A stretch of DNA of 64,000 bases from Theropithecus gelada (taxonomy: Eukaryota; Chordata; Mammalia; Primates; Cercopithecidae): the NCBI RefSeq assembly GCF_003255815.1, contig NC_037668.1, positions 68,068,463-68,132,462 of the forward strand. The letters are read 5' to 3'. Under the pieces are notes generated by a model that was not told where the DNA came from, did no database searches, and saw nothing but the letters and a program-made list of their open reading frames with translations. The position numbers and the translations under genes were made by a program. Each line of letters opens with the position of its first letter. Position 1 is the stretch's first letter. Shown piece after piece: positions 45,100 through 56,030 of this stretch.

Positions 45100-46155
45100 A
45101 AGTTGGGAAGTATTTGCACTGTATGGACAGCCTCAGGTATGTGTATATTTGTGAAAGGGAGAGTAGGAGGCCTCGTGGTGAGTACCATTGCGCCATCACA
45201 GCTGGGGCTAGAGGGTTCTGCATCTGGATTGGATCGCCTGCTATCACCTCTGCTCTCCCATTACCAGTTGCTGCCTAAATCTGCTCTGTAAGAGCTTCTC
45301 TTTGGGGTCAGATGGGAACTTAGGAAGTGCATCTGTTCCGTCTAAGCAAGAGGCACGTTCCAAGCCAGAATGCCAAGGCCGTGGGACACCTTCTGAGCAG
45401 ATGCTATTTCCACATTAGTCCTTCTCTTGTTAGACCTTCTGTACCCCATTTTCCGATTTCAATGAAGAACAGTCCAGAAGTGAGGCCATACTAGACCATT
45501 TTAAATGATCCCTTCTTATATTCTTGCTTTGTCATGTTGAAACAGACACGCTTCTTTTTCCACAGGACATATTGTGGCTGTAGTAGTAGAATCTCTAATA
45601 TAAAAGCTTGGAATCTTGGGAGAGAGGACTTTACTTACTATTGCTTAAGGAAGAGTCTTTTATCATCATTCTGAATCACATTGTCTATGGACACAGTCAC
45701 TAGTGATATTGGCAGAGTGAATTAGGTAATCTTTAAACCGACCTCCCTTTCGGTGTTAAAGTAAAAGGTTTTCTAACCACTGGGAGATTTGTTGGCTCTT
45801 GGCTCTTGTACCATCAGATACCTACCTTTATTCTTGGCTTTTCCTGGGACCAAAAACTGCTGCTTCTGTTGGATCCCCTGTTCTGTGGTTGTCTTGGTTT
45901 CAGAAAGATCTGTCTCTTCAGGACGCCAGACAATCACAGGCGATATCTTTGTTTTTCGCTTCAGGTTTGGTTTATGCACTTCTGCCTCCTGACTTGATTC
46001 TTTCACCTGACACTTCCTGAGTTTCATTTCTTTGGTAACTCTTTTCGAATAACAGTAGCCCTACCCACAAGAACACCGTGGCTTTACAGTGGAGATGGTA
46101 ATAAAGAGTTCAAAAACACCTGCTTATTTCTTTCTATAACATATTTTCACCTTAG
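45100..46155. other. Intron 5, unassigned
   Basis: No repeat was recognised. Overlapping open frames on both strands at about 45770-46030 have no recognisable homology and no exon-like borders. Confidence 0.4.
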
Positions 46156-46237
46156 CCACAGAAAAAAGAAGACCCACAGCTACCTCGGAAAAGCTCCCCG
46201 AAATCCACAGCGCCTGTCATGGATTTGTTGGGCCTTG
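46156..46237 (+). CDS. SMAP2: SMAP2 coding exon 6
   Basis: Residues 164-190 ([27 protein letters not shown]) plus the first base of Asp191. Contains most of the clathrin box LLGLD (187-191), which is split across the exon 6/7 junction. Acceptor caccttag|CCA, donor CCTTG|gtaaga. Confidence 0.96.
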
Positions 46238-46427
46238 GTAAGAGTTGGACTTTTCAGCTTCCATGTTCTTACAAATTTTGATGAATTCTCAGTGACCCTG
46301 GAAGATAGGTAGAGATGGGATTCTCCAGTTTTGTCTTCATTGCTAAGACTGTTCTCTCACACTCTTCCTGATCTGTTTTATATCTGAACAGTTGCTCTAA
46401 GGAAGTGTTTACCATGACACTTTTCAG

Positions 46428-46672
46428 AGCGACAGTATGGTGTAGTGGTTAAGAGCATGGCCTTTGGAGCCAGTGTCCCGCTGTGTTACTCACTGTCTAT
46501 GTGACCTTGGGTAGTTTACTTAACCTCTAATGTTGCTTTCCTAATCTGTGCAGTGAGAATGAGTCTCTACTTCAAAGGTGTTGTTGGAAGGATTAAATGA
46601 GATAATGCCTCTAAAGCTCTTAGCCCCATGCCTGGTACATACTGAACCTTCCATAAATGTTAGCAATTTTGC
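46428..46672 (+). repeat. MIR element, near full length
   Basis: gtggttaagagcatggcctt, tggagccagtgtcc, gtgaccttgggtagtttact and gattaaatgagataatgcct lie in MIR order. Confidence 0.92.
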
Positions 46673-47264
46673 TAAACAGCACCTTTGAGCCTCATGTCAC
46701 TCCCCTGTACTCCACTCCCTGCCTGCATTCCTTTCATTTTTCAGATGCAGGCTGTTTCTGAGATGGCCTGTGGTCATTTTTCTCTAAACCTTTGAAATCC
46801 TGAACTAGTAATTGTACCGTTTCAGAAAGAAAGCATATTGTCTGCCTTTCACAGCACTGATGGTTGCACTTTGTTTCCATCTGCTTCTGCTGACTTAGGT
46901 TATTGGCTACTTAGGTTTCTAATTTCTGTACCTTTCCTTGCTCTCTGAAAATGAACCCTTCATACCTTGCCCTTTAAATAGCCAGAAGGGAGCCAGCCAG
47001 CCCCTCACTGCGGTGCTGAAATAGCCTTCAGGCCTGGGCTTCTGCTGCCCTGTGCCTGATAGCTGGGCTACAGGCTTTCCCAGAGCACCCTGGGAATGTG
47101 GGGTGAAGCCTCTTTTGAGAAGCCCCATCCATGCTAGATGGTTCTAGAAGTCTAGATTTCTAGGTCCGTGAGATTATGGGCTACCTTTGCTTTTTGTCTA
47201 GAATAGAAGGAAGGCATGGGCTTAATAAGCAATGCTGCATCTTAACTTCAATCTCTCTTTCTAG

Positions 47265-47374
47265 ATGCTCCTGTGTCCTGCTCCATTGCAAATAGTAAGA
47301 CCGGCAATACCCTAGAGAAGGATTTAGATCTCTTGGCCTCTGTTCCATCCCCTTCTTCTTCAGGTTCCAGAAAG
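47265..47374 (+). CDS. SMAP2: SMAP2 coding exon 7
   Basis: Finishes Asp191 and encodes residues 192-227 (APVSCSIANSKTGNTLEKDL, DLLASVPSPSSSGSRK). Includes the DLL-type clathrin/adaptor motif at 212-214 and a serine-rich stretch. Acceptor ctttctag|AT, donor AGAAAG|gtgagt. Confidence 0.96.
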
Positions 47375-47694
47375 GTGAGTCTTGTGGGCTCCTCAGGATT
47401 AAAGAACATTCTGAAATGGGTGATTTTGATATCTTAATTATAGAACCAAGTCATGCTTCCTTGGTGGAGTTGGACTTTGGTTTTCTTTATTCTTCATTCT
47501 TCCCTTAACATTGTGTCATTTCTGTCACAATCTAAGATTGCTGTTCATGCCATTTTTTTCTCCTGCTCAAAAAGAGTGGGCCCTTTGAGTTGCTTCTGTG
47601 GAAAGTGTGTGATATTGTGAAGGCTGATACTTGAGGCTAGCTCCTAGGCCTGAGTTACTGCCAGAGAATTGTGGGTAGGAAGATTTGAAACCTT

Positions 47695-47925
47695 TAATGG
47701 CTACCATTCGTGAAATGCCTGCTATGTCTCGGGCACAGTGTGAGGTGGTTTTTGTATATCATTTTGTGTATTTCATTAATAATTTCACATCTTCACCACA
47801 AACCTGCAAAGTGGGAATTTTACAGGTGTGGAAACATTAGTTCATAAAAGTTATGTCACTAGCCTCTGGTTATACTAGTAAATGGCTACACTGGGATCTA
47901 AACTCAATTCCCCCTGCTGCGTCAT
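47695..47925 (-). repeat. MIR element (antisense)
   Basis: Reverse MIR layout: 'gcaaagtgggaattttacag', 'tgtggaaacattagttcat', 'cactgggatctaaactcaat'. Confidence 0.65.
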
Positions 47926-48168
47926 TTGTGGGTTGTTTTGTTTGTTTGTTCCTACCAAATCACATGTTTTGGTGAAAGGAAAGAATTGTAACAGAGCTTA
48001 ATTATCAGGTGTTTTCAGATATTTCAATGGTAAAAATGTCAGGAAGCTATTAACTTGAACCATGAATTCTTATTGCAGATGTTAGGAACAGCAGAGAGGG
48101 AAGGGAGATCCTTAAGGAGACCCCCATGAGAACCATTTCAATTCTTCCCCTGCCCTCTTTGCCCTAAG

Positions 48169-48334
48169 GTTGTAGGTTCCATGCCAACTGCAGGGAGTGC
48201 TGGCTCTGTTCCTGAAAACCTGAACCTGTTTCCGGAGCCAGGGAGCAAATCAGAAGAAATAGGCAAGAAACAGCTCTCTAAAGACTCCATTCTTTCACTC
48301 TATGGATCCCAGACGCCTCAAATGCCTACTCAAG
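48169..48334 (+). CDS. SMAP2: SMAP2 coding exon 8
   Basis: Residues 228-282 (VVGSMPTAGSAGSVPENLNL to QTPQMPTQ) plus one base of Ala283. A Ser/Pro-rich linker. Acceptor ccctaag|GTT, donor CAAG|gtagac. The frame stays open for 158 nt into intron 8, so retention would add about 52 residues before a stop at 48490-48492. Confidence 0.96.
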
Positions 48335-48770
48335 GTAGACTTCCTGGGTATCATGGCCATGTGCCAGATAGAGACATGAGGGCTTCCATGCAGGAATTAT
48401 TTACTGTGACAGAGGATAGATACTTTGGGGACCAGGATGTCATACAGCAAACAAACCTGAACATGACCAAAGTATCAGCAGATAGAAATTAATGTAACTC
48501 CGAGTCATACTTCTGTGGAGTCTGGGGTCACACTTCGGTGAAGTCTAACTCAAGGTCTGGATCTGGACCCTAAAGGGAAAATGACTCAGTCAGCAGCCCA
48601 TTGGTAAGCCATAGCAGGCCTTGTAGAGACTCTGACTACTTTGCTGTGTAAAGAGCATTGTGAGTAGAGTAATCCTGAGAAATTCCGGCTGGAAAGGGGT
48701 AGCCAGGGAGAGTTTGGGCTGACTATGTTTTTCACTCTTTAACAGACCTGTATGTGTGTTGTCTTGACAG

Positions 48771-49087
48771 CAATGTTCATGGCTCCCGCTCAGATGGCAT
48801 ATCCCACAGCCTACCCCAGCTTCCCCGGGGTTACACCTCCTAACAGCATAATGGGGAGCATGATGCCTCCACCAGTAGGCATGGTAGCTCAGCCAGGAGC
48901 TTCTGGGATGGTTGCCCCCATGGCCATGCCTGCAGGCTATATGGGTGGCATGCAGGCATCAATGATGGGTGTGCCGAATGGAATGATGACCACCCAGCAG
49001 GCTGGCTACATGGCAGGCATGGCAGCTATGCCCCAGACTGTGTATGGGGTCCAGCCAGCTCAGCAGCTGCAGTGGAACCTTACTCAG
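48771..49087 (+). CDS. SMAP2: SMAP2 coding exon 9
   Basis: Completes Ala283 and encodes residues 284-388, the longest exon. Low-complexity Met/Gly/Pro/Ala/Gln-rich tail, for example VTPPNSIMGSMMPPPVGMVA and YMAGMAAMPQTVYGVQPAQQ. By family knowledge this region binds the clathrin assembly protein CALM. Acceptor cttgacag|CA, donor ACTCAG|gtaagc. Confidence 0.97.
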
Positions 49088-49299
49088 GTAAGCTATCCCA
49101 TTTTACTTGCAGCAAGAGTTTTGAGCCTTCCTCAAGTTTGTTTCACTTTGTACCTCTCCACTATCCTTTGAGTCCTTTCCATGTAAATGAGATAATGCCA
49201 GAGACATTGTTAGGTTTGCTTTTTTTTCCCCCTAGAAGGTCTGTCTAAAGTCATCCTTTCTGAGGAAGAACTCCTCAGTTCTGTAGAATTCCTGTAGAA

Positions 49300-50283
49300 T
49301 AAGTGCAACTGCCTAAATCTGAATCTCTCCACACATTCTCAAAAGCAAAAACAAACACACAAAAAAACCCTATACAAACAATGAATGCAGATATTCTCAC
49401 AACAATCTCATTTGGTAGACAAGGTTCAAATGGCATGGCAATGGGCATATAAACACCAAATCTAGCAGAGCCAGCATCACAGAGGAGGCTGTAAAAACAG
49501 AAGATGGAGCAGGGGCCTAGCAGTAATACCACAGATAAAGTAACTCCCCAGAAGGAGAAGGACCTACCCTCATCAAAGACATCCTGAGAACAGGTCTGAG
49601 ATGTGGCAGATTAGAACTCTGTTTACTTGGAGGATCAAAAATAGGAGACTTGAGATATATAGGAGTATAGGTAGTAACCTTGGGAAAGCATTGCTTCTCG
49701 GGGAGATGGGCATGGCCTAAAAGGAGGAGGTACCCTTTGGAGGACTGGTGGTGAAGGGAAAGAAAGACACAAGAAATGGAAATGAGAACCACAAAATCAA
49801 ATATACACCTTCCTCCCTCTTCCAAAATAACCACTTCACTAATAAAAGATGGTGCTTTTAATCTAAGAAATTTAGTAAGCCTCGCCAAACCCTCACACTT
49901 ATTATTGCTGATTGAGAAAAAAAATAAGACCTTACAAAATAAACCAAACATGGCAGCTGACATTTGTGCAAAACTACTACAAGAAGAAAATAGAAAATGA
50001 AAATCAAAACATTTCACGTAATGAATATTCTCCCTCAAAAAACAGTCATGAAGCAGAAGAAAATCATTACACTATTTATCAACCTGAATTAAATGTCCTT
50101 AAACAAACATTTGCAGATAAGACAAAACACCTTAAATCAGAAATTCAAAAACTTAAAGCCAAAATGGATAAAAAACTGAATGTTGTGAAATGAAAGTTTA
50201 CTGAACTCAGAAAAGAAATTGAAGAAAAAGCCAAAATGTTCTTATAAAGACTGAGTTACAAGTTAGCCAAAGAACAATAGATT
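49300..50283 (+). repeat. HAL1/L1-like ORF1 region
   Basis: A decayed, lysine/glutamate-rich coiled-coil frame at 49912-50193 (KSEIQKLKAKMDKKLN) continues as 'actcagaaaagaaattgaag'. This is typical of HAL1/L1 ORF1 remnants. The antisense 173-codon frame across this element is a shadow. Confidence 0.5.
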
Positions 50284-50284
50284 N

Positions 50285-50312
50285 CTCCCCTCTCCCCTCT
50301 CCCCTCTCCCCT
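50285..50312. repeat. (CTCCCCT)n tandem repeat next to an isolated N
   Basis: Four units of CTCCCCT immediately after the single N at 50284, running into the pyrimidine tail of an antisense Alu. Copy number in the assembly is uncertain. Confidence 0.85.
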
Positions 50313-50317
50313 CTGCC

Positions 50318-50620
50318 TTTTTCTTTTCTTTTCTGAGACAGAGTCTCACTCTGTCGCCCAGGCTGGAGTGCAGTGGCACAATCTCGGCTCACTGCAACCT
50401 CCACTTCCCGGGTTCAAGTGATTCTCCTGCCTCAGCCTCCCAAGTAGCTGGGATTACAGGCACCCACCACCACACCTGGCTAATTTTTTTGTATTTTTTA
50501 GTAGAGACGGGGTTTCACCATGATGGCCAGGCTAGTCTCAAACTCCTGACCTCAGGCGATCCACCCGCATTGGCCTCTCAAAGTGCTGGCATTACAGACA
50601 TGAGCCACTGCACCCCACTG
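50318..50620 (-). mobile_element. AluS-type element (antisense)
   Basis: Full-length Alu in intron 9, with a CT-rich rather than pure T tail. Confidence 0.9.
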
Positions 50621-50939
50621 AAAATTTTTAAAAACAGACAACAAAGTGCAGCAAATACAATAAACACAGTTAAAATATAATATGATGGAATAAAGACCAA
50701 ACATACCAGTCATATCAGTAGGCAACTCGTCTATCAAAAGAAAATGATGTTCAAATTGGCTCACAACGCAACACTAGTTTTGTACTAGGTACAAAGAAAT
50801 ACAAAGTGATTTAATGTGAAAACCAAGAGACAGGCAAAGTAATACCAGAGAAGTGGTATGGTGCATGTGTACTGCACATGTACATGTATATGCTATCTTT
50901 ATCAGGGTTATACTTATTTATAAAAAGTATTTTTATGTT

Positions 50940-51345
50940 TTTGTTTCTCTGTGGTCCGGAATAATTTACGTAGTACTGGTCTTTGAAGGTTTTGTGGAAT
51001 TCCTGTGTGAAGTTTGTGGTTCCTATTGCTTTCCTTTGTAGCAAATCTTTGATACATTTCTCTGTTTCTTCTATGGAAGTCAATTTTGGAAAACTGTATT
51101 TACCTAGATTTTCCATTTCACCGAGGTTTTCAAATTTATCAAAAGTTATGCCAAGCAGTCTCATTAATTTTTTTCAGAGAACCAGGATTTTGATTTATTG
51201 GTGCTACATTTTTCTGTTTTCTACCTCAATTTTTGGTGTATCTTTCCATATGCTTTCTATGGGTTTACTTTGTTATTTTCTAGCTTTCGTAGTGGAGATT
51301 TTAATTTACTTATTTTCATTGTTTCGTTTTTATTTACATAAGTAA
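50940..51345 (-). repeat. L1 ORF2 fragment (antisense)
   Basis: The minus-strand frame at 50811-51164 includes LDKFENL-like ITFDKFENLGEME, then KYSFPKLTS and TNFTQEFHKTFKDQ. This matches the region just before the L1 reverse transcriptase, with an internal deletion. Confidence 0.75.
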
Positions 51346-52275
51346 TGGAATGCTGTAAGTCTGATGGGAATATGTCAGAGAGATACATGAGCCAACTTCC
51401 AATGGCTCTGACTGGCCAAATGTGAGACAATTTGAACATCAAAAAGAGTAACAATAGTAATGGATTATGACACACTGAATGGGAAAAAAAAAAAAAAAAC
51501 CCATGAGTCCATGGTGATATTTTTTAAAAACCAGGTGTGGAATGGAAGGAGAAAAAGCTTTCTTTACAGAAGAATGATAGTAATTGTAAAAAGAACAAAG
51601 GATTCCCACATTTGCAAAGAAATGCCCTTCAGATTATTTATTAATTATAATGAAAGAAATATAGCCACTACCTTAGCCAAGTGATCAAACATCAAATTAC
51701 TGGCAATGGAACAAAGTAATACCATGTGCTTCCTGATATTTTGTACTAAGAAAGACATCGTATCTCCTTCATAGAATCTTGCCAAAAATATTTAACCTGG
51801 ATCCAATTATGAGAAGATGAATCCAAATTGTGGGATATGCTACAAAATAACTGTCCTGGGTTCTTAAAAATGTCAGTGTCAGGAAGAAATGGGAGGAAGT
51901 GGTAGGGAAACTGTTCTAGATTAAAGGAAACTACAGAGATCTGGAAATGAAATGCCATGTACATTAGAATATTGTGTTAATGTTAAAATTCTGGAGTGTG
52001 TTCATGGTTTTGTGGTTCTGTTAAAGTGTTCATTCTTATGAAGTGCCTCCTGACTTAGGAGTGAAGTGTTGCGATAGCTGCAGTTTTGTTTTTTTTTTTT
52101 TTAATCTGCGGCTTTTGATGCTCATCAAAAAAATGTAAGTTTTTATATAAGGAGGGAGAGAAAATATGGCAAATGTTAACAGTTGGTGAATTTAAGGAAG
52201 AAGATACATGGGTTTTATTGTACTATTCTTTCAACTTTTATGTAAGTTTGAAATTTACTTTGAAAGTTGGTAAAG
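51345..52275 (+). repeat. Old LINE (HAL1/L1M-like) 3' UTR
   Basis: Contains 'ggctctgactggccaaatgt', 'tagattaaaggaaactacag' and 'ttcaacttttatgtaagttt', text typical of old L1/HAL1 3' ends. It probably belongs with the ORF1-like piece upstream. Confidence 0.5.
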
Positions 52276-52279
52276 AAAA

Positions 52280-52988
52280 AGAATTTATATAGAAAATGTA
52301 CTAGGCTCAGGAAATTCAAGGCATTTTTCTCCATAAAGTATTTTTCTGTTCACTGCTAGGGGGCCAGTCTTTCCATCAAATTCATGAAGGACCCCCGCCC
52401 TATCCTGCCCGAGGCCTTATTCCACTGACTTTTCTTCCGGCTCCTTCCCTTCTCATACACCGAAGACACATTAGTCTTTTTTACCCCCTGCCTTTGTTCA
52501 TTGCGAACAGTCCCGTTCCTTTTTTTCCCCCTTCTGCAAATGAAAGAGGCTGCCCAAGCGCTTTCCCTGACACTGACAGTAATAGCTGTGCTGAAGATGA
52601 GGCGGGAGCACTGGGGAGGGGGCTTGCCTTTCAGCTTTTAGGATTGGCCAGGCAAGTTAACAATAGGCCCCTTTTATTTACGATGAGGGACTGGAAAGGA
52701 AAAAGAGAGGAACTCATGCTGATTTTCTGTCAACTAGATCCAGATGCCAGGATGCCTTCTTTCCCTCCCTGAGCTTTAGTCTCTGTCAACATTGCACTCC
52801 CAAAAAGTCGTTCATGTACATGGCCTTGAAATGATCTGACTGCGAAGGTCCAGGGTTTACTGTCCGTAACAGTTTCCCTTTGTCTCATTCTCCCCATCCT
52901 GGCAGAGAAAGGGACTCCCACTCTGCCTTTTGCACTAATTGGCAGAATGCCCACAGCCCGGTCTGAAAGTCTCCTCTCTCCCTTTCAG
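52280..52988. other. End of intron 9
   Basis: Apparently non-repetitive, more GC-rich than its surroundings. No exon is recognised before exon 10. Confidence 0.45.
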
Positions 52989-53114
52989 ATGACCCAGCAG
53001 ATGGCTGGGATGAACTTCTATGGAGCCAATGGCATGATGAACTATGGACAGTCAATGAGCGGCGGAAGTGGACAGGCAGCAAATCAGACTCTCAGTCCTC
53101 AGATGTGGAAATAA
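52989..53114 (+). CDS. SMAP2: SMAP2 coding exon 10 and stop
   Basis: Residues 389-429 (MTQQMAGMNFYGANGMMNYG to NQTLSPQMWK), ending TAA at 53112-53114. Gln/Gly/Met-rich tail. Acceptor cctttcag|ATG, phase 0. Confidence 0.97.
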   Translation: MTQQMAGMNFYGANGMMNYGQSMSGGSGQAANQTLSPQMWK

Positions 53115-53888
53115 AAACAAAACACCTGTATGGCTGCCATTCTCTTCAGCCCTCGCTCTCCCCTTTCCACAGCCTCCACCCTTGACCCCCATCCTCTTTT
53201 CCTACCTCTTTGTTTGGTTTAGAAATTGCTCAATAAGTCATTTGGGGTTTGGCATCCTGCCCAGCCACTTCCCAAACATGAAGACCTCTCTGTTGCTTTA
53301 TGTTGTACATGCCCCATAGCCATCCCAACGTCCTCCCCAGTCCTCTCCTGGCACCAGCACCTTAGAAGTTGTTGGCAGAAGGCACTTAAACTGTGGGAGA
53401 AACGTGCACACCTTTGAGTACCTTCCCTCAAGGTTAAAGCTCCTGTCAGACTCTCAGAAGGGTCTGTAGATGTTGTGTATTAGGCAAACGGGAAAGCGTA
53501 GAGGTCCTTCTATATATGTTAGTAAGCTGTTTCTAAGTGTTTAATTTTGAAGGGGAAGCATCATGTTCTCATGATTTATGGGAATGAAGCAAGTACTGAA
53601 ATCAAACTAAATACTCCCTGGGCCCTGGGTCAGTTTGACCCTAGCCCTGGGGTAAGGCAAGCCCCCTCCTATGAGGATGAGCAAAAATACTACTCTCTTC
53701 ACCCTGAGTTGCTTTCCGGGTCTGGGGCTTCAGGACTTGCTGCTTCAGTCAGCCTTTATTAGCACCAAAGACTTTATGAAGATCCCACACACAGACACAC
53801 ATCCCTTCCTGCCTCCCACCTGCCTTCAGTAGGATCTGGCTCCGTGGCTGGAGGACAAACCCCTAGAGTGGGAATGCAGAGCTTAACG

Positions 53889-53948
53889 TGTACTGCTTGT
53901 GTGTGCACGTGAGAGTGTGTGTATGTGTGTGTGTGTGTGTATGTGTGT
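53889..53948. repeat. (TG)n tract in the 3' UTR
   Basis: Interrupted TG repeat, probably length-variable. UG-rich RNA of this kind is a known ligand class for TDP-43/CELF proteins (family knowledge; no binding evidence here). Confidence 0.85.
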
Positions 53949-54327
53949 TCTGCCTCCCATCCTCTCCCCATCTGCTCTGGGTATTTTTGTTTTTGTTTAG
54001 TTTTAGGTTTACAACAGAGAGGAGTTAATTTATCAGCAGCCTAAAACTGTTGTGTTTTTCTTACAGTTTAAAAAATGCCATGTCATTGATAACTCCCTTT
54101 CTCCCTTCCCTTCTCCCAGTCTGCTGATGACTCTTTCATGCCTGTGTATCCGGGTGCTCTGTTTCCCCACCGTTCCCAGGTGTACGAGGCAGAGGCCGGG
54201 ACAGCTTTCCTCTCAGTCATTGTTCACCCCACTTGAAAATTCAGACAAGAAAACTTTGCTTAAAAGATTTCATGTGTGGGAACTACAGTTCCTGGCTGCC
54301 TTTCTCCTGTGTATGTGTAAATTCCTT

Positions 54328-54333
54328 AATAAA
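54328..54333 (+). terminator. SMAP2: SMAP2 polyadenylation signal
   Basis: AATAAA about 1.2 kb after the stop, followed by a GT-rich stretch (gtttgcttgg) as expected downstream of a cleavage site. Cleavage is inferred at about 54345-54355. Confidence 0.85.
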
Positions 54334-54359
54334 TATTGCAGGGAAGGACTGTTTGCTTG

Positions 54360-55030
54360 GCCATTACTGTGCGTCACTCTTGGAGGAGGGTGCGTTACAC
54401 TCAGGTTTTCTGTTTTCCAAAGGCAATTCTTTCACTTACTGTATTTTGGAAAATTCTGTACTTCTCATACCCAAGGGCGAGGCCCAGGCTCCAGCAGTCA
54501 GAAAGGGGGCCTCTCTCCACTGGCGTCTAGAGCTGTGAACTGAGGGAACTCCGAAGATCAGCACCTGCTAGAGTCAGAACATCAGAGCGGCATGCCTTTC
54601 CCCCACAGATGGAGAAACTGAGACACGGAGAAAGGACATGGTTGGCTGATGTCCACTAGAGAACCCTGGGCAGAGCCGGCAGTAGCCTCGCAAGTGTCTG
54701 GATTTCCAGCCCCTTGTTCTTTCCCTATGCCATGGCAATTAAGTAGTGAGTTGAAATTCCTCTCTGCCGAGAGAGCAGTAGCTTTAGCTGGTAAAGGTAA
54801 CTCACCCCTCTCTGAGCTGTCGGAACTGGGCTTTCCAAATCAGTGTCAGGAATGAGAAACAGGACACTCATTCCTGGGGGCAGTACGAAATACAAAAGGA
54901 AGAAGACCGTCTTTGGTCTGTTTCCTTCTCTCCCTTTGACTCCCTTTCTGCTCTCAACAGATGTGATCTTTGGACCCTTCCTCCCTTCTTTCCTTTGAGT
55001 ACACGCTTTGAGTCCTTACAGATGTAAGTG
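54360..55030. other. Intergenic, downstream of SMAP2
   Basis: A MIR-like antisense piece lies at about 54600-54735 (agatggagaaactgagacac). Otherwise unassigned. Confidence 0.5.
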
Positions 55031-55034
55031 GGAG

Positions 55035-55240
55035 GACAGCTCAGTGACTAGGAAAGTCAGCTCTGGGTCAGGCTGCCAGTGTTCCTATCCCTTCCTACGC
55101 TGAGCAAACTACTGAACTCCTGTGTCTCCGGGTAAAATGGGTATGATGGTAATAGTTAGGATAATAAGCAGTTCCTGTGGTATATTTAGCACACTATTGG
55201 GCACTTAGTAAGCACTCAGGTATTAGCAGGTATTGCATGC
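55035..55240 (+). repeat. MIR element
   Basis: 'gctcagtgactaggaaagtc', 'ctctgggtcaggctgcc', 'gtgtctccgggtaaaatggg' and 'gcacttagtaagcactcagg' lie in MIR order. Confidence 0.7.
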
Positions 55241-55740
55241 CAGATCTGTGTTAGGCAGTAGCTCATTTGACAAACATTTAATAAGTGTCAGTAATGTGCC
55301 AAACACTGTTTTAGGCTCTAGAGACAAAGCAGTGAATAAAAACTCTCCAATCTCATAGGGTAATGTGGTAGGAGAAATGGATAATAAACAAATAGATCTA
55401 ATTCAGACAGTATAAGACAGGGGGAGAGAGTGGGTATGGGGCCATTTGGATGGAGTGGTCACGAGAAGGTTACATTTGGACTGAGACCTGAATACGCAGC
55501 CAGTCCGTAGAGATCTGGAAAGAGTTGGAAATAGTTTGGGGGCGTTAGTTTGGGAGTCGTGAGGATACGGGTGTTATGTAAAGCCATGAGAGTGGTTGAA
55601 GTCACTTGAGAAAATAGAAGAGAACTGAGTCTGGGAACCCATCAGCGTTTAGAGGTTGAGAAGGATGAATAAGATGAATCTGAGATAGTTTCTGGTTAAG
55701 AAGCTCTTGGTCTCATGGGGCAGCAAATTTATAATTTCTT

Positions 55741-56030
55741 TTTTCCGTTTTTGTTTCTGAGACAGAGTCTCGCTCTGTCACCCAAGCTAGAGTGCAGTGG
55801 TGTGATCATGGGTCACTGCAGCCTTGACCTCCTGGGCTTACACAATCCTCCCAACTTCAGCCTCCCCAAGTAGCTGGGACCGAAGGTGTGCACCACCACA
55901 CTGGGCTAATTTTATTTTATTTTTTTGTAGAGACAAGGTCTCCCTATGTTGCCCAGGCGAGTTCCTGTGATCCTCCCACATTGTCCTCCCATAGTGTTGG
56001 GATTACAGGCATGAGGCACTGTGTCCGGCC
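55741..56030 (-). mobile_element. AluJ-type element (antisense)
   Basis: Full-length diverged Alu inside the L2. Flanks tataatttc and tgtaatttc. Confidence 0.88.

Larger units (their letters stand above)
5940..54350 (+). other. SMAP2: SMAP2 transcription unit (gene span)
   Basis: SMAP2 (small ArfGAP 2) stimulates GTP hydrolysis on Arf GTPases, mainly Arf1. It binds clathrin and works in vesicle traffic at the trans-Golgi network and early endosomes (established for the family). The coding join is 6329-6431, 38724-38857, 40617-40702, 41731-41809, 45011-45097, 46156-46237, 47265-47374, 48169-48334, 48771-49087 and 52989-53114. These sum to 1290 nt, giving 429 residues plus stop, the length I know for mammalian SMAP2. 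All nine introns are GT-AG. Protein layout: ArfGAP zinc finger with Cys28, Cys31, Cys48 and Cys51 (C-X2-C-X16-C-X2-C) and catalytic Arg56 in GIHRNLG; basic linker at about 134-165; clathrin box LLGLD at 187-191; DLL-type motif at 212-214; Met/Gly/Gln/Pro-rich tail at 284-429 (CALM-binding region by family knowledge). Ends of the unit are inferred from the promoter elements and the poly(A) signal. Confidence 0.95.
53115..54350 (+). other. SMAP2: SMAP2 3' UTR
   Basis: Non-coding sequence between the stop and the poly(A) signal, about 1.2 kb. It includes a (TG)n-rich tract at 53889-53948. The 163-codon frame beginning at 54052 is a chance opening. Confidence 0.85.

Noticed and set aside
45773..46027. 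Overlapping open frames on both strands in intron 5
   Set aside because: No splice-site or start context, no homology recognised. Overlap of several frames argues for low stop density by chance.
49517..50038. 173-codon antisense open frame
   Set aside because: It lies antisense over a HAL1/L1-like repeat. No homology of its own.
50285..50620. SVA-like element (C/T-rich repeat followed by antisense Alu)
   Set aside because: The tandem unit is 7 bp (CTCCCCT), not the SVA hexamer. The Alu is an ordinary full-length antisense AluS, and no VNTR or SINE-R follows.
54052..54543. 163-codon open frame starting in the SMAP2 3' UTR
   Set aside because: It overlaps the 3' UTR and runs past the poly(A) signal. 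No recognisable domain; it looks like a chance opening.
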